Notes: generated from the letters alone by a model not told the origin. A DNA stretch of 64,000 nucleotides from Streptomyces sp. NBC_01294 (GCF_035917235.1 NZ_CP108423.1:5857501-5921500), one strand, 5' to 3'; positions 43,204 to 53,106 are shown, counted from the stretch's first letter. Numbers and translations: made by a program.

Positions 43204-43274
43204 CGCATCGCTCCTTCACCTGTTCCGCCTGTCTGATGCGGGTGTGACGAAGCCGACGGGCAACCGGTTCCCTC

Positions 43275-43514
43275 CTACTGGTCCCCGTACGCGGCAGTGG
43301 AGGCGATCAGCCGCGCCGAGGCCGGCGGGACGCTGATCCCGTGGATCTGCGAGGGCGCCACCCGGGCCGGCCGGGGGCCCGCCGGGACCGCCCAGTGCGG
43401 GGCCATTCGGGCGCAGTCTCCCAGCAGCCGGTCGAAACCTGGCTGACGTGGACCTTCCGTGCCGCGCTTGTCGGCGGTGTACTCGGTGGAGCCGAAACCG
43501 TCGGTATAGGTCAT
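43275..43514 (-). CDS. Small uncharacterised protein
   Basis: This is a 79-residue ORF (MTYTDGFGSTEYTADKRGTE ...) with a polar, Pro-rich sequence, one Cys and no membrane segment. It is divergent from the PfkB gene (131 bp apart) and 71 bp upstream of the membrane protein gene on the same strand, probably co-transcribed. No family recognised. Confidence 0.6.
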   Translation of the reverse strand: MTYTDGFGSTEYTADKRGTEGPRQPGFDRLLGDCARMAPHWAVPAGPRPARVAPSQIHGISVPPASARLIASTAAYGDQ

Positions 43515-43645
43515 GAGGGCACCGTAGGCATCGGAGCTCGTGCGAAGAAAGAGCTACTAAGAGGTAGTTTCGCGTGTTCGGCCCGGGGCCGCTTACCGGG
43601 TAGTTTTGACTGTCCCTCGCCGTCCTCAGCAGGAGCGTCCACGCC

Positions 43646-44620
43646 GTGCGCATCGCAGTCACCGGCTCCATCGCCACCGACCACCTCATGACCTTCCCGG
43701 GCCGTTTCGCCGACCAGCTGGTCGCGGACCAGCTGCACACGGTCTCCCTCTCCTTCCTCGTCGACAACCTCGACGTCCGGCGGGGCGGTGTCGGCCCGAA
43801 CATCTGCTTCGGCATGGGGCAGCTCGGCAGCCGCCCGATCCTGGTCGGGGCCGCCGGCTCCGACTTCGACGAGTACCGCGCCTGGCTGGACCGGCACGGC
43901 GTCGACACCGAGTCCGTCCGGATCTCCGAGGTGCTGCACACCGCGCGCTTCGTGTGCACCACGGACGCCGACCACAACCAGATCGGCTCCTTCTACACGG
44001 GCGCGATGAGCGAGGCCCGGCTGATCGAGCTGAAGTCCGTGTCCGACCGGGTGGGCGGGCTGGACCTGGTCCTCATCGGCGCGGACGACCCCGAGGCGAT
44101 GCTGCGCCACACGGAGGAGTGCCGGACGCGGGGGATCCCCTTCGCCGCCGACTTCTCGCAGCAGATCGCCCGCATGGACGGCGACAACATCCGCACCCTG
44201 ATGGAGGGCGCGACGTACCTCTTCTCGAACGAGTACGAGAAGGGGCTCATCGAGTCGAAGTCGGGCTGGTCGGACGCGGAGATCCTGGCGAAGGTCGGCA
44301 CCCGCGTGACCACGCTGGGCTCCAACGGCGTCAAGATCGAGCGGGTCGGCGAGGCGCCGATCGTGGTCGGCTGCCCCGAGGAGAACGCGAAGGTCGACCC
44401 GACGGGTGTCGGCGACGCGTTCCGCGCCGGGTTCCTGACCGGGCTGGGCTGGGGGGTCGGCCTGGAGCGGGCGGCGCAGCTGGGCTGCATGCTCGCGACG
44501 CTGGTCATCGAGACGCTCGGCACCCAGGAGTACACCCTGGCGCGGGCGCACTTCATGGAGCGCTTCACGAAGGCGTACGGCGACGAGGCGGCGGCGGAAG
44601 TAAAGTCCCACCTCGCCTGA
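43646..44620 (+). CDS. PfkB-family carbohydrate kinase
   Basis: This 324-residue ribokinase-fold sugar or nucleoside kinase begins MRIAVTGSIATDHLMTFPGR. It has the PfkB Gly-rich region LDVRRGGVGPNICFGMGQLG and the C-terminal anion-hole/catalytic motif DPTGVGDAFRAGFLTGLG with the catalytic Asp. The GTG at 43646 follows AGGAGCG. Adenosine kinase-like proteins of actinobacteria are close in style, but the substrate cannot be fixed here. Confidence 0.9.
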   Translation: MRIAVTGSIATDHLMTFPGRFADQLVADQLHTVSLSFLVDNLDVRRGGVGPNICFGMGQLGSRPILVGAAGSDFDEYRAWLDRHGVDTESVRISEVLHTARFVCTTDADHNQIGSFYTGAMSEARLIELKSVSDRVGGLDLVLIGADDPEAMLRHTEECRTRGIPFAADFSQQIARMDGDNIRTLMEGATYLFSNEYEKGLIESKSGWSDAEILAKVGTRVTTLGSNGVKIERVGEAPIVVGCPEENAKVDPTGVGDAFRAGFLTGLGWGVGLERAAQLGCMLATLVIETLGTQEYTLARAHFMERFTKAYGDEAAAEVKSHLA

Positions 44621-44648
44621 CCCCTTCCTGCTGAGCCCGGGCCCAATC

Positions 44649-44781
44649 CAGCCCCTCCGGCGTTTGAGGAGCGGGTCCGGGCGGAGCCCGGTGCGCCGGC
44701 GGAGCCGGTGGTCCTGCCCGGCCCCGGGTGCGGCGCCGCTGCCCCCGGACCCCCGCGCCTCAAACGCCGGCGAGGCTGATC
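44649..44781. repeat. Palindromic repeat pair between convergent genes
   Basis: A CCGGCGTTTGAGGAGCGGGT-type unit (from 44659) faces an inverted CCGCGCCTCAAACGCCGGCG copy (from 44753), so the 130-bp gap can fold into a long hairpin. It lies between the PfkB kinase and the cysteine desulfurase and probably terminates both. Confidence 0.7.
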
Positions 44782-44798
44782 TTGAGCCCGGGCGAGGC

Positions 44799-46178
44799 TC
44801 AGACCTGGCGGCGGACCGTATAGGCGGTGCCGACTTCGCGCGGGGCTTCGCCCACGTACGCGTGCCCCCGCATCGCGCACCACGCCGGGATGTCCAGGCG
44901 GGCCACCTCGTCGTCGGAGACGACCGTGACCGTGCCGCCCACCGGGACCGTCACGATGGCCCGGGCCAGTTCGATCACCGGCTGGGGGCACCGCAGCCCG
45001 AGCGCGTCGAGTTCCAGCGAGTCCGCCACCGGCGCCACCTCCGGCGGCTCGGACACGCCGAGCCGCTCCCGTACGCCCGCCACCGCACCCGGCAGCACCT
45101 CCAGGAACGCGTTGACCTCCTCCGCCGTGGTCCCCGGCGGCAGGGACACCCGTACGTTCCCCTCCGACAGCACGCCCATGGCCCGCAGCACGTGACTGGG
45201 GGTCAGCGTGGAGCTCGTGCACGAGGAGCCCGAGGAGACCGAGAAGCCGGCCCGGTCCAGTTCGTGCAGCAGCGTCTCCCCGTCGACGTACAGGCAGGAG
45301 AAGGTGACCAGGTGCGGCAGCCGCCGATCCGGATCGCCGACCACCTCCACGTCCGGGACCAGCCGCACCACCCGCCGCCGGATGCGGTCCACCAGGATCC
45401 GCAGCCGGGCCGCCTCCGCGTCCGCCTCGGCCCGCACCGCGCGCAGGGACGCCGCCGCCGCCACGATCGCGGGGAGGTTCGCGAAACCGGGGGAGCGCCC
45501 CGACTCCCTTTCGTCCGCGGGCCCTTGAGGGGAGAAGCGGACTCCCTTGCGGACCGCCAGCAGGCCGACCCCGGGCGGGCCGCCCCACTTGTGCGCGCTC
45601 GCGGCCAGGACGGACCAGGCGCCCTGCACCGGGCCCCAGCCCAGCGACTGGGCCGCGTCCACCAGCAGCGGCACCCCGGCCGCCCCGCAGACCTCGGCCA
45701 CCTCGCGCACCGGCTGGACCGTGCCCACCTCGTGGTTGGCCGACTGGAGGCAGGCGAGGGCGGTCGCCGGGGAGAGCGCGTCCGCGTACCCGGCGGGGGT
45801 CACCGCGCCCCACCGGTCCACCGGTACCTCGGTCACCGTCCCGCCGTGCGCCTCGTGCGCCGCGGCCGCGTGCAGTACAGAACTGTGTTCGACCGCCGAT
45901 ACGACCAGATGGCCTCCCACGCGCCGGCGCCCGGCGAGGACCCCCGCGACCCCCGTGTGAACCGCGTGCGTCCCCGAAGGAGTGAACACGAGCTCGTCGG
46001 CGCGACATCCCACCGCCTCCGCGGCGGCCTCCCGCGCCGCGTCCAGCAGCAGCCGGGCACGCCTGCCCTCCCGGTACAGCCGGGCCGGATCCGCCCAGCC
46101 CTCGTCCAGGGAGGCCTGCAACGCCTGCCGGGCCACGGGGTGCAGGGGAGCGGCGGACGCGCTGTCGAAGTAGGGCAT
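44799..46178 (-). CDS. Cysteine desulfurase fused to a TusA/SirA domain
   Basis: This 459-residue fusion carries a NifS/IscS-type, PLP-dependent desulfurase at residues 1-370: MPYFDSASAAPLHPVARQAL, PLP Lys in SAHKWGGPPGVG, and the catalytic Cys in SVSSGSSCTSSTLTPSHVLR. The C-terminal ~75 residues are TusA (SLELDALGLRCPQPVIELAR), with the CPxP sulfur-accepting Cys. The arrangement would pass persulfide from desulfurase to TusA within one chain, for tRNA thiolation or molybdopterin. A second desulfurase-like gene lies at 57464, under riboswitch control. Confidence 0.93.
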   Translation of the reverse strand: MPYFDSASAAPLHPVARQALQASLDEGWADPARLYREGRRARLLLDAAREAAAEAVGCRADELVFTPSGTHAVHTGVAGVLAGRRRVGGHLVVSAVEHSSVLHAAAAHEAHGGTVTEVPVDRWGAVTPAGYADALSPATALACLQSANHEVGTVQPVREVAEVCGAAGVPLLVDAAQSLGWGPVQGAWSVLAASAHKWGGPPGVGLLAVRKGVRFSPQGPADERESGRSPGFANLPAIVAAAASLRAVRAEADAEAARLRILVDRIRRRVVRLVPDVEVVGDPDRRLPHLVTFSCLYVDGETLLHELDRAGFSVSSGSSCTSSTLTPSHVLRAMGVLSEGNVRVSLPPGTTAEEVNAFLEVLPGAVAGVRERLGVSEPPEVAPVADSLELDALGLRCPQPVIELARAIVTVPVGGTVTVVSDDEVARLDIPAWCAMRGHAYVGEAPREVGTAYTVRRQV

Positions 46179-46352
46179 CCGGTCACGCTAACCCGGGGCC
46201 GGGAGCGTTCGAGGTCAGGGGCCGTCAGATGCGTTCCGGAGCCCACCATTCAGGGCCATTCGCCCCGTCCCCCGTACGGCGGATCCATCCCTTCGGGGGC
46301 AGTAGCGGCGCGTTGGGCACCCTCCCCGCGCGACCCCAAATAGCGTCCAGTA

Positions 46353-46381
46353 GGGTTTGGTCCGCATAAACATCCAAACCC
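46353..46381 (+). promoter_or_regulatory. Inverted repeat upstream of ctaC
   Basis: GGGTTTGG (46353-46360) and CCAAACCC (46374-46381) form a perfect 8-bp inverted repeat with 13 bp between, about 80 bp before ctaC. It may be an operator or leader hairpin for the oxidase operon. Confidence 0.35.
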
Positions 46382-46461
46382 CTGCCTGCGTCAGGGCCGG
46401 CGACCGACCCGAACACGGCCGCGGCCGGCCGCGCGGGCCGAGACTCTCGGGAAGGCGCTAC

Positions 46462-47433
46462 GTGAGTCCCTACGGCTCCGACCGCTCGCCGCGGCGCCCG
46501 ATGCGGCGGAAGCTGCTGCAGGCGCTGACTGCGGGCGTGGTCCTGGCGACCGCCACTGGTTGCTCGTATACATGGCAAAACTTTCCCCGCCTCGGAATGC
46601 CGACTCCGGTAACCGAGGAGGCGCCGCGCATCCTCTCCCTGTGGCAGGGATCCTGGGCGGCCGCGCTCGTCACGGGCATCCTGGTCTGGGGCCTGATCAT
46701 CTGGAGCGTCATCTTCCACCGGCGCAGCCGGACGAAGGTGGAGGTCCCCCCGCAGACCCGGTACAACATGCCCATCGAGGCGCTGTACACCGTGGTCCCG
46801 CTCATCATCGTCTCGGTGCTCTTCTACTTCACCGCGCGTGACGAGTCGAAGCTGCTCGCCCTCTCGAAGCCGGCGCACACGATCAACGTGATCGGCTTCC
46901 AGTGGAGCTGGGGCTTCAACTACATCGAGGACGTCGACGGCGACGCGGCGACCCCGAAGGCCGGTGCGGTTCCCAAGGAGCTCGCCGCGATCCCGGACCG
47001 CTTCACCAAGGACTTCCAGGCGGGAGCCGAGGGCGTCTACGAGAAGGGCGTCCCGGGCGACCGGAACCCCCAGACGGGCAACCCGGGTCCGACCCTGGTC
47101 CTCCCCAAGGGTGAGAAGGTCCGCTTCATCCTGTCGTCCAACGACGTCATCCACTCCTTCTGGGTGGTCCCCTTCCTGTTCAAGCAGGACGTCATCCCGG
47201 GCCACACCAACGTCTTCGAGGTCACCCCGAGCCAAGAGGGCACCTTCATGGGCAAGTGCGCCGAGCTCTGCGGCGTCGACCACTCCCGGATGCTCTTCAA
47301 CGTCAAGGTGGTCTCGCCCGAGGAGTACCGGGCGTACCTGAAGGAGCTGGCGGAGAAGGGCCAGACCGGCTTCCTGCCCGCCGGCATCAAGCAGACGGAC
47401 CCGGCCCGGAATGCGGAAGTGAACCAACTGTGA
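46462..47433 (+). CDS. ctaC: Cytochrome c oxidase subunit II
   Basis: This 323-residue membrane subunit holds the CuA centre that accepts electrons for the aa3 oxidase. An N-terminal signal ([18 protein letters not shown], a lipobox-like end) is followed by two membrane helices ([19 protein letters not shown] and [20 protein letters not shown]). The CuA ligands lie in [14 protein letters not shown], with His in [12 protein letters not shown] at 46462 follows GGGAAGG. Its stop overlaps ctaD's GTG. Confidence 0.96.
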   Translation: MSPYGSDRSPRRPMRRKLLQALTAGVVLATATGCSYTWQNFPRLGMPTPVTEEAPRILSLWQGSWAAALVTGILVWGLIIWSVIFHRRSRTKVEVPPQTRYNMPIEALYTVVPLIIVSVLFYFTARDESKLLALSKPAHTINVIGFQWSWGFNYIEDVDGDAATPKAGAVPKELAAIPDRFTKDFQAGAEGVYEKGVPGDRNPQTGNPGPTLVLPKGEKVRFILSSNDVIHSFWVVPFLFKQDVIPGHTNVFEVTPSQEGTFMGKCAELCGVDHSRMLFNVKVVSPEEYRAYLKELAEKGQTGFLPAGIKQTDPARNAEVNQL

Positions 47434-49163
47434 GCATCCTCAACGAATCCCAGGGTGCCGCCGCAGCTGACTCGTACGAGAACGAGCTGCCGGTACGGCG
47501 CAAGCAGCCGGGCAACGTGGTCGTGAAGTGGCTCACCACCACCGACCACAAGACCATCGGCACGATGTACCTGCTCACGTCGTTCGTGTTCTTCCTCATC
47601 GGCGGCCTCCTCGCGCTCTTCATGCGCGCCGAGCTGGCCCGTCCGGGTACGCAGATCATGTCGAACGAGCAGTTCAACCAGGCGTTCACGATGCACGGCA
47701 CGATCATGCTGCTGATGTTCGCGACGCCGCTGTTCGCCGGTTTCGCGAACTGGATCATGCCGCTGCAGATCGGCGCGCCCGACGTGGCGTTCCCGCGGCT
47801 GAACATGTTCGCGTACTGGCTGTACCTCTTCGGCTCGACCATCGCGGTGGCCGGCTTCGTGACGCCGAACGGCGCCGCCGACTTCGGCTGGTTCGCCTAC
47901 TCCCCGCTGTCGGACGCGGTCCGCTCGCCGGGCATCGGCGCCGACATGTGGATCATGGGTCTGGCCTTCTCGGGCTTCGGTACGATCCTCGGCTCGGTCA
48001 ACTTCATCACCACGATCATCTGCATGCGCGCGCCCGGCATGACGATGTTCCGCATGCCGATCTTCACCTGGAACGTGCTGCTGACCGGTGTCCTGGTCCT
48101 GCTCGCCTTCCCGGTGCTGGCCGCCGCGCTGTTCGCGCTGGAGGCCGACCGCAAGTTCGGTTCGCACATCTTCGACGCGGCCAACGGCGGCGCATTGCTG
48201 TGGCAGCACCTCTTCTGGTTCTTCGGGCACCCAGAGGTGTACATCATCGCGCTGCCGTTCTTCGGAATCGTTTCCGAGATCATTCCGGTCTTCTCGCGCA
48301 AGCCGATGTTCGGTTACATCGGTCTGATCGCCGCGACGATCGCGATCGCCGGCCTCTCGGTGACCGTGTGGGCCCACCACATGTACGTCACCGGTGGTGT
48401 ATTGCTGCCGTTCTTCTCCTTCATGACCTTCCTGATCGCGGTACCGACCGGTGTGAAGTTCTTCAACTGGATCGGCACCATGTGGAAGGGCTCACTGTCC
48501 TTCGAGACACCGATGCTCTGGACGATCGGCTTCCTGGTCACCTTCACCTTCGGCGGTCTGACCGGCGTCATCCTGGCCTCGCCCCCGATGGACTTCCACG
48601 TCTCCGACTCGTACTTCGTCGTCGCGCACTTCCACTACGTCGTCTTCGGCACCGTGGTCTTCGCGATGTTCGCCGGCTTCCACTTCTGGTGGCCGAAGTT
48701 CACGGGCAAGATGCTGGACGAGCGCCTGGGCAAGATCACCTTCTGGACGCTGTTCATCGGCTTCCACGGCACCTTCCTGGTGCAGCACTGGCTCGGTGCC
48801 GAGGGCATGCCGCGTCGTTACGCCGACTACCTCGCCGCCGACGGCTTCACGCTGCTGAACACGATCTCGACGATCAGCTCGTTCGTGCTCGGCCTGTCGA
48901 TGCTGCCGTTCATGTACAACGTCTGGAAGACGGCCAAGTACGGCAAGAAGATCGAGGTCGACGACCCGTGGGGTTACGGCCGTTCGCTCGAGTGGGCGAC
49001 GTCCTGCCCGCCGCCGCGGCACAACTTCCTCACCCTGCCGCGGATCCGTTCCGAGTCCCCGGCGTTCGACCTGCACCACCCGGAGATCGCGGCCCTCGAC
49101 CACCTTGAGGACCACAGCGTCGCCACCGCGGCCGTCACCGGTGGCAAGGAGGCCGGCAAGTGA
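47430..49163 (+). CDS. ctaD: Cytochrome c oxidase subunit I
   Basis: This 577-residue catalytic subunit has twelve helices and binds heme a, heme a3 and CuB. Heme-ligand histidines are in [37 protein letters not shown] and [13 protein letters not shown] at 47430 overlaps the ctaC stop and the stop overlaps ctaF, so ctaCDF is one operon. The oxidase works with the bcc complex encoded downstream as a supercomplex typical of actinobacteria. Confidence 0.97.
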   Translation: MSILNESQGAAAADSYENELPVRRKQPGNVVVKWLTTTDHKTIGTMYLLTSFVFFLIGGLLALFMRAELARPGTQIMSNEQFNQAFTMHGTIMLLMFATPLFAGFANWIMPLQIGAPDVAFPRLNMFAYWLYLFGSTIAVAGFVTPNGAADFGWFAYSPLSDAVRSPGIGADMWIMGLAFSGFGTILGSVNFITTIICMRAPGMTMFRMPIFTWNVLLTGVLVLLAFPVLAAALFALEADRKFGSHIFDAANGGALLWQHLFWFFGHPEVYIIALPFFGIVSEIIPVFSRKPMFGYIGLIAATIAIAGLSVTVWAHHMYVTGGVLLPFFSFMTFLIAVPTGVKFFNWIGTMWKGSLSFETPMLWTIGFLVTFTFGGLTGVILASPPMDFHVSDSYFVVAHFHYVVFGTVVFAMFAGFHFWWPKFTGKMLDERLGKITFWTLFIGFHGTFLVQHWLGAEGMPRRYADYLAADGFTLLNTISTISSFVLGLSMLPFMYNVWKTAKYGKKIEVDDPWGYGRSLEWATSCPPPRHNFLTLPRIRSESPAFDLHHPEIAALDHLEDHSVATAAVTGGKEAGK

Positions 49164-49558
49164 AGATCCAGGGCAAGATGTTCCTCTGGCTCTCCTTCTT
49201 CATCCTGGTCATGGCCATCGTGTATGGCGTGTGGTCGAAGGAGCCCGTCGGTACCACCGCGCTCTTCCTGGCCTTCGGCCTGAGCGTCATGATCGGCTAC
49301 TACCTGGCCTTCACGGCCAAGCGCGTCGACGAGATGGCCCAGGACAACCTGGAGGCCGACGTCGCCGACGAGGCGGGCGAGCTGGGGTTCTTCTCCCCGC
49401 ACAGCTGGCAGCCGCTCTCGCTGGCCGTCGGTGGCGCCTTCGCCTTCATGGGCGTCGTCTTCGGCTGGTGGCTGATGTACTTCTCCGCTCCCCTGATCCT
49501 GATCGGTCTGTGGGGCTGGGTGTACGAGTACTACCGCGGTGAGAACCAGAACCAGTAG
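49160..49558 (+). CDS. ctaF: Cytochrome c oxidase subunit IV (actinobacterial type)
   Basis: This 132-residue small membrane subunit begins [20 protein letters not shown] and has four hydrophobic segments. The C-terminus [15 protein letters not shown] is typical of the CtaF type. GTG at 49160 overlaps the ctaD stop. It closes the ctaCDF operon before a terminator. Confidence 0.93.
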   Translation: MKIQGKMFLWLSFFILVMAIVYGVWSKEPVGTTALFLAFGLSVMIGYYLAFTAKRVDEMAQDNLEADVADEAGELGFFSPHSWQPLSLAVGGAFAFMGVVFGWWLMYFSAPLILIGLWGWVYEYYRGENQNQ

Positions 49559-49590
49559 CAGCACCCTCGCGGCCCGGCCGCGCGGTACCC

Positions 49591-49626
49591 GGGGCCCGGA
49601 CACCTCTTCGGAGGAGTCCGGGCCCC
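49591..49626 (+). terminator. Terminator of the ctaCDF operon
   Basis: GGGGCCCGGAC pairs with GTCCGGGCCCC (49616-49626), and an inner CCTC/GAGG stem is capped by a TTCG tetraloop; TCGTTT follows. Confidence 0.75.
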
Positions 49627-49681
49627 TCGTTTGCAGTCATCCCGCGCGCCGTAATTGTCATACTTTCATAGCGTTGGATCC

Positions 49682-50926
49682 ATGAAGCACTCACCGCGTC
49701 TTTGGACGGTACTCAGCTGCTCCCTGCTGGTCGCGTCCCTCGGGGCCGGCGCCACCGCATGCGGGTCCGGCGACAACCCGCTGTCCGCCCGCCCGTACGA
49801 CGCGGGCGATCAGGTCGCCTTCAACCGGACCTCCGGCAGCCGCCCCGTGGACCCCGAACGGCCCCTCGAAATCACCGCCAAGGCCGGCGGCGGCAGGATC
49901 ACCGACGTGACGGCCGTGGACACCCACGGGCGCCGCCTGGCGGGCGAGCTGAGTGCCAAGGGCGACCGCTGGCACAACACAGTCCCGATGGCGGCAGGCG
50001 TCCGCTACACGGTCACCGTGAGCACCGAGGACGAGCGGGGCGCCCCGGGGCAGCGCACGCTGACCTTCGACACCACCCCGTCCAAGGGGGTCCTCAAGGT
50101 CGAATTCGGCCCGGAGGAGGGCAAGTACGGCGTCGGACAGCCCCTCACCGCCGACCTCAACGAGCCGGTCAAGGACAAGGCCGCCCGCGCGGTCGTGGAA
50201 CGGGGCCTGATCGTCGACGCCCCGCCCGGCGTCGAGGGCGCCTGGCACTGGGTGGACGACAAGAGGATCCACTACCGGCCCAAGGACTACTGGCCCGCCA
50301 ACACCGAGGTCTCCGTGCGGAGCAACCTCGAAGGGATCAAGATCACCGACGAGCTCCACGGGTCCGTCTCCAAGCCGGTGAAGCTGGAGATCGGCGACCG
50401 CGTCGAGGTCACCACCGACGCCTCCTCGCACTGGCTCACGTTCCGGCGCAACGGAGAAGTGATCAATTCCATCCCGGTCACCACCGGCAAGCCCGGCTTC
50501 TCCACCCGCAACGGCATCAAGGTGGTGCTCGGGAAGCAGTACTACGTACAGATGCGCGGTGACACCGTCGGCATCGGCGGCAGCGAGTACTACAACCTGC
50601 CCGTCTACTGGGCCACCCGTGTCACCTGGAGTGGTGAATACGTCCACGCCGCGCCGTGGTCCATCGGCTCGCACGGCTACGCCAACGTCAGCCACGGCTG
50701 CACGGGCATGAGCACCGGCAACGCCGCCTGGTTCTACGAGAACATCACCGAGGGCGACATCGTTCAGGTGATCAACAGCATCGGCGACGACATGGACATC
50801 TTCGGCAACGGCTTCGGCGACTGGAACATGGACTGGAAGGACTGGCGCGAGGGCAGCGCCCTGCTCAAGGGCACCAAGGAAGGCCGCAGTCCGATGGACC
50901 AGGCCCGCCTGCGGCCCACGGTCTGA
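49682..50926 (+). CDS. L,D-transpeptidase with Ig-like domain (lipoprotein)
   Basis: This 414-residue exported enzyme forms 3-3 peptidoglycan cross-links. The lipoprotein signal MKHSPRLWTVLSCSLLVASL ends in ATAC. Ig-like domains occupy about 50-270, and the YkuD catalytic domain has IGSHGYANVSHGCTGMS with the active-site His and Cys. The layout matches the mycobacterial LdtB type. I chose the ATG at 49682, although no clear ribosome site is visible. It is inserted between ctaCDF and ctaE. Confidence 0.93.
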   Translation: MKHSPRLWTVLSCSLLVASLGAGATACGSGDNPLSARPYDAGDQVAFNRTSGSRPVDPERPLEITAKAGGGRITDVTAVDTHGRRLAGELSAKGDRWHNTVPMAAGVRYTVTVSTEDERGAPGQRTLTFDTTPSKGVLKVEFGPEEGKYGVGQPLTADLNEPVKDKAARAVVERGLIVDAPPGVEGAWHWVDDKRIHYRPKDYWPANTEVSVRSNLEGIKITDELHGSVSKPVKLEIGDRVEVTTDASSHWLTFRRNGEVINSIPVTTGKPGFSTRNGIKVVLGKQYYVQMRGDTVGIGGSEYYNLPVYWATRVTWSGEYVHAAPWSIGSHGYANVSHGCTGMSTGNAAWFYENITEGDIVQVINSIGDDMDIFGNGFGDWNMDWKDWREGSALLKGTKEGRSPMDQARLRPTV

Positions 50927-50952
50927 CGCGAGGACCCCGCGGGGGCGAGGAC

Positions 50953-50988
50953 CCCGCGGGGCCTACGGCGATCCACAGGCCCCGCGGG
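50953..50988. terminator. Hairpin between convergent transpeptidase and receiver genes
   Basis: CCCGCGGGGCC (50953-50963) pairs with GGCCCCGCGGG (50978-50988); 14-nt loop. A second GCGGGG repeat precedes it. Position suits both strands. Confidence 0.6.
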
Positions 50989-50995
50989 CGCTCCG

Positions 50996-51400
50996 TCAGG
51001 CGGCCGAGGAGGACAGCCTGGTGCGCAGCAGACCCGCCAGGGCGTCCGCGAACTCGACCGGATCCACCGGAAGGGTCAGGGCGGCGTCCGCGCGGCTCCA
51101 CGTGGCCAGCCAGGCGTCCTGGGGGCGCCCCATCAGCAGCAGCACCGGCGGACACCGGAAGATCTCGTCCTTGATCTGCCGGCACACACCCATGCCCCCG
51201 GCCGGAACCGCCTCGCCGTCCAGCACGCACACGTCGATGCCGCCCGCGTCCAGCGCCGTCAGCACCGCAGGAAGCGTCGCGCACTCCAGGAACTCCACCG
51301 GCGGCAGATCCGCGGCCGGCCTGCGCCCTGCCGCCAGCCGCACCTGCTCCCGGGTGCCCGCGTCGTCGCTGTAGACCAGAACCCGCGCAGTCGCCCGCAT
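50996..51400 (-). CDS. Stand-alone degenerate receiver-domain protein
   Basis: This 134-residue CheY-like fold has ARVLVYSDDAGTREQVRLAA at the start (acidic pair) and VCVLDGEAVP with an Asp at the phosphorylation place. The conserved Thr/Ser position reads LLLMGRP and the Lys position reads LTLPVDP, so both signalling residues are lost. It is likely a pseudo-receiver with a scaffold or ligand role. Two Cys (GVCRQIKDEIFRCP) could be redox-active. It is divergent from ctaE. Confidence 0.75.
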   Translation of the reverse strand: MRATARVLVYSDDAGTREQVRLAAGRRPAADLPPVEFLECATLPAVLTALDAGGIDVCVLDGEAVPAGGMGVCRQIKDEIFRCPPVLLLMGRPQDAWLATWSRADAALTLPVDPVEFADALAGLLRTRLSSSAA

Positions 51401-51588
51401 TTCGTTCCTCCACGTGTCCCGTGAATCACGTTGATGTTGCGCGGGATGCTACTCCTCCCGATGCGCTGTCAACATCGGTTCCGACACCCTCGCGCGAGAC
51501 GCTCATTGGCTCATCTGATGGGCCGTTCGGGCCTTGCACACGCCCCTGACACTCCGAACGGCACCCCCCGGGGTGAGGGCGGGATAAG

Positions 51589-51609
51589 CGACCGACATAA
51601 TGTCGGTCG
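51589..51609. promoter_or_regulatory. 21-bp palindrome spanning the ctaE start codon
   Basis: CGACCGACAT and ATGTCGGTCG are perfect 10-bp arms around one A; the second arm begins with the ctaE ATG at 51600. It could bind a dimeric repressor or form an mRNA hairpin that hides the start codon. Confidence 0.5.
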
Positions 51610-52220
51610 TGGCGACAGCAACGACAGTAGATACCGGGCACGCGCACCCGACGGTCAACCGGCCGAACCTCGTCAGCGTCGGAACCATCATCTGGTTGAG
51701 TTCCGAGCTGATGTTCTTCGCGGCCCTCTTCGCGATGTACTTCACCCTGCGATCCGTGACAGGACCCGAGTACTGGACAGCCGAGGCCGAGGCCTTGAAC
51801 CTGCCCTTCTCGGCGACGAACACGACGATCCTGGTGCTTTCCTCGCTCACCTGCCAGCTCGGCGTATTCGCAGCCGAGCGCGGTGACGTGAAGAAGCTCC
51901 GGACGTGGTTCATCATCACGTTCGTCATGGGTGCGATCTTCATTGGCGGCCAGGTGTTCGAGTACACCGAGCTGGTCAAGCACGAGGGCATGAGCCTCTC
52001 GTCCGGTCCGTACGGCTCGGTCTTCTACCTGACCACCGGCTTCCACGGTCTGCACGTGACGGGCGGCCTCATCGCCTTCCTGCTGGTCCTCGGCCGGACG
52101 TACGCGGCCAAGAGGTTCACCCACGAACAGGCCACGTCGGCCATCGTCGTGTCCTACTACTGGCACTTCGTCGATGTCGTCTGGATCGGCCTCTTCGCCA
52201 CGATCTACCTGATCAAGTAG
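51600..52220 (+). CDS. ctaE: Cytochrome c oxidase subunit III
   Basis: This 206-residue membrane subunit has five or six helices. [20 protein letters not shown] at the start and [20 protein letters not shown] near the end are diagnostic. The actinobacterial form is short and lacks the first two helices. ATG at 51600 lies inside a palindrome and no strong ribosome site is close; GTG at 51609 is the alternative. It is 76 bp upstream of qcrC, in the ctaE-qcrCAB operon. Confidence 0.95.
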   Translation: MSVVATATTVDTGHAHPTVNRPNLVSVGTIIWLSSELMFFAALFAMYFTLRSVTGPEYWTAEAEALNLPFSATNTTILVLSSLTCQLGVFAAERGDVKKLRTWFIITFVMGAIFIGGQVFEYTELVKHEGMSLSSGPYGSVFYLTTGFHGLHVTGGLIAFLLVLGRTYAAKRFTHEQATSAIVVSYYWHFVDVVWIGLFATIYLIK

Positions 52221-52296
52221 CGAACACGTCACCGGGCAAGACCCGGCACTCCATCCAGACACACCGACGCAGAAGATCCTGACACCGGGGTAATCC

Positions 52297-53106
52297 GTGA
52301 AAAAGCTCTCCGCACGACGACGCCATCCGCTGGCGGCGGTCGTCGTTCTACTCCTCGCGCTGGCGGCCACTGGGGGGCTGTACGCCGCCTTTGCTCCCGC
52401 GGGCAAGGCGCAGGCCGATGAAACCGCCCAGTCCCTCGCCATCGAGGAGGGCAAGAAGCTCTACGCCGTGGGTTGCGCAAGCTGCCACGGAACCGGCGGT
52501 CAGGGTTCCTCTGACGGCCCGAGCCTGGTCGGCGTCGGCTCCGCGGCCGTCGACTTCCAGGTGAGCACGGGCCGCATGCCCGCCCAGCAGCCCGGCGCCC
52601 AGGTGCCGAAGAAGCCCGCCATCTACACCCAGGCGCAGATCGACCAGCTGGCCGCCTACATCGCGTCCCTCGGCGCCGGCCCGATCACGCCGACCGAGAA
52701 GCAGTACGACCCGGCGGGTGCCGACATCGCCAACGGTGGTGAGCTGTTCCGCAACAACTGCGCGCAGTGCCACAACTTCACCGGCGAGGGCGGCGCACTG
52801 ACGAACGGCAAGTACGCCCCCAACCTTGAGGACGTCTCGCCGAAGCACATCTACGAGGCCATGCAGACCGGCCCGCAGAACATGCCCTCCTTCCCCGACA
52901 GCACCATGCCGGAGAAGCAGAAGAAGGACATCATCGCGTACCTGGAGAACGTGAACGGCGAGAAGTCGACCAGCCCCGGTGGCCTGAAGCTCGGTGGCCT
53001 CGGCCCCGTCTCCGAGGGTCTGTTCGGCTGGATCTTCGCCCTGGGTGCGTTGATCGCTGTCGCCGTCTGGGTCGCGGCCCACACCGCTAAGGCCAAGAAG
53101 TCATGA
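52297..53106 (+). CDS. qcrC: Cytochrome bc complex diheme cytochrome c subunit
   Basis: This 269-residue membrane-bound diheme cytochrome c has an N-terminal signal/anchor (PLAAVVVLLLALAATGGLYA). Two heme-c sites (GCASCHGTGGQGSS near 65 and NCAQCHNFTGEGG near 155) are followed by a C-terminal membrane helix (FGWIFALGALIAVAVWVAAH). Met ligands lie in GRMPAQ and QNMPSF. It passes electrons from the Rieske protein to CuA, so no free cytochrome c is needed. Overlaps qcrA by ATGA. Confidence 0.96.
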   Translation: MKKLSARRRHPLAAVVVLLLALAATGGLYAAFAPAGKAQADETAQSLAIEEGKKLYAVGCASCHGTGGQGSSDGPSLVGVGSAAVDFQVSTGRMPAQQPGAQVPKKPAIYTQAQIDQLAAYIASLGAGPITPTEKQYDPAGADIANGGELFRNNCAQCHNFTGEGGALTNGKYAPNLEDVSPKHIYEAMQTGPQNMPSFPDSTMPEKQKKDIIAYLENVNGEKSTSPGGLKLGGLGPVSEGLFGWIFALGALIAVAVWVAAHTAKAKKS

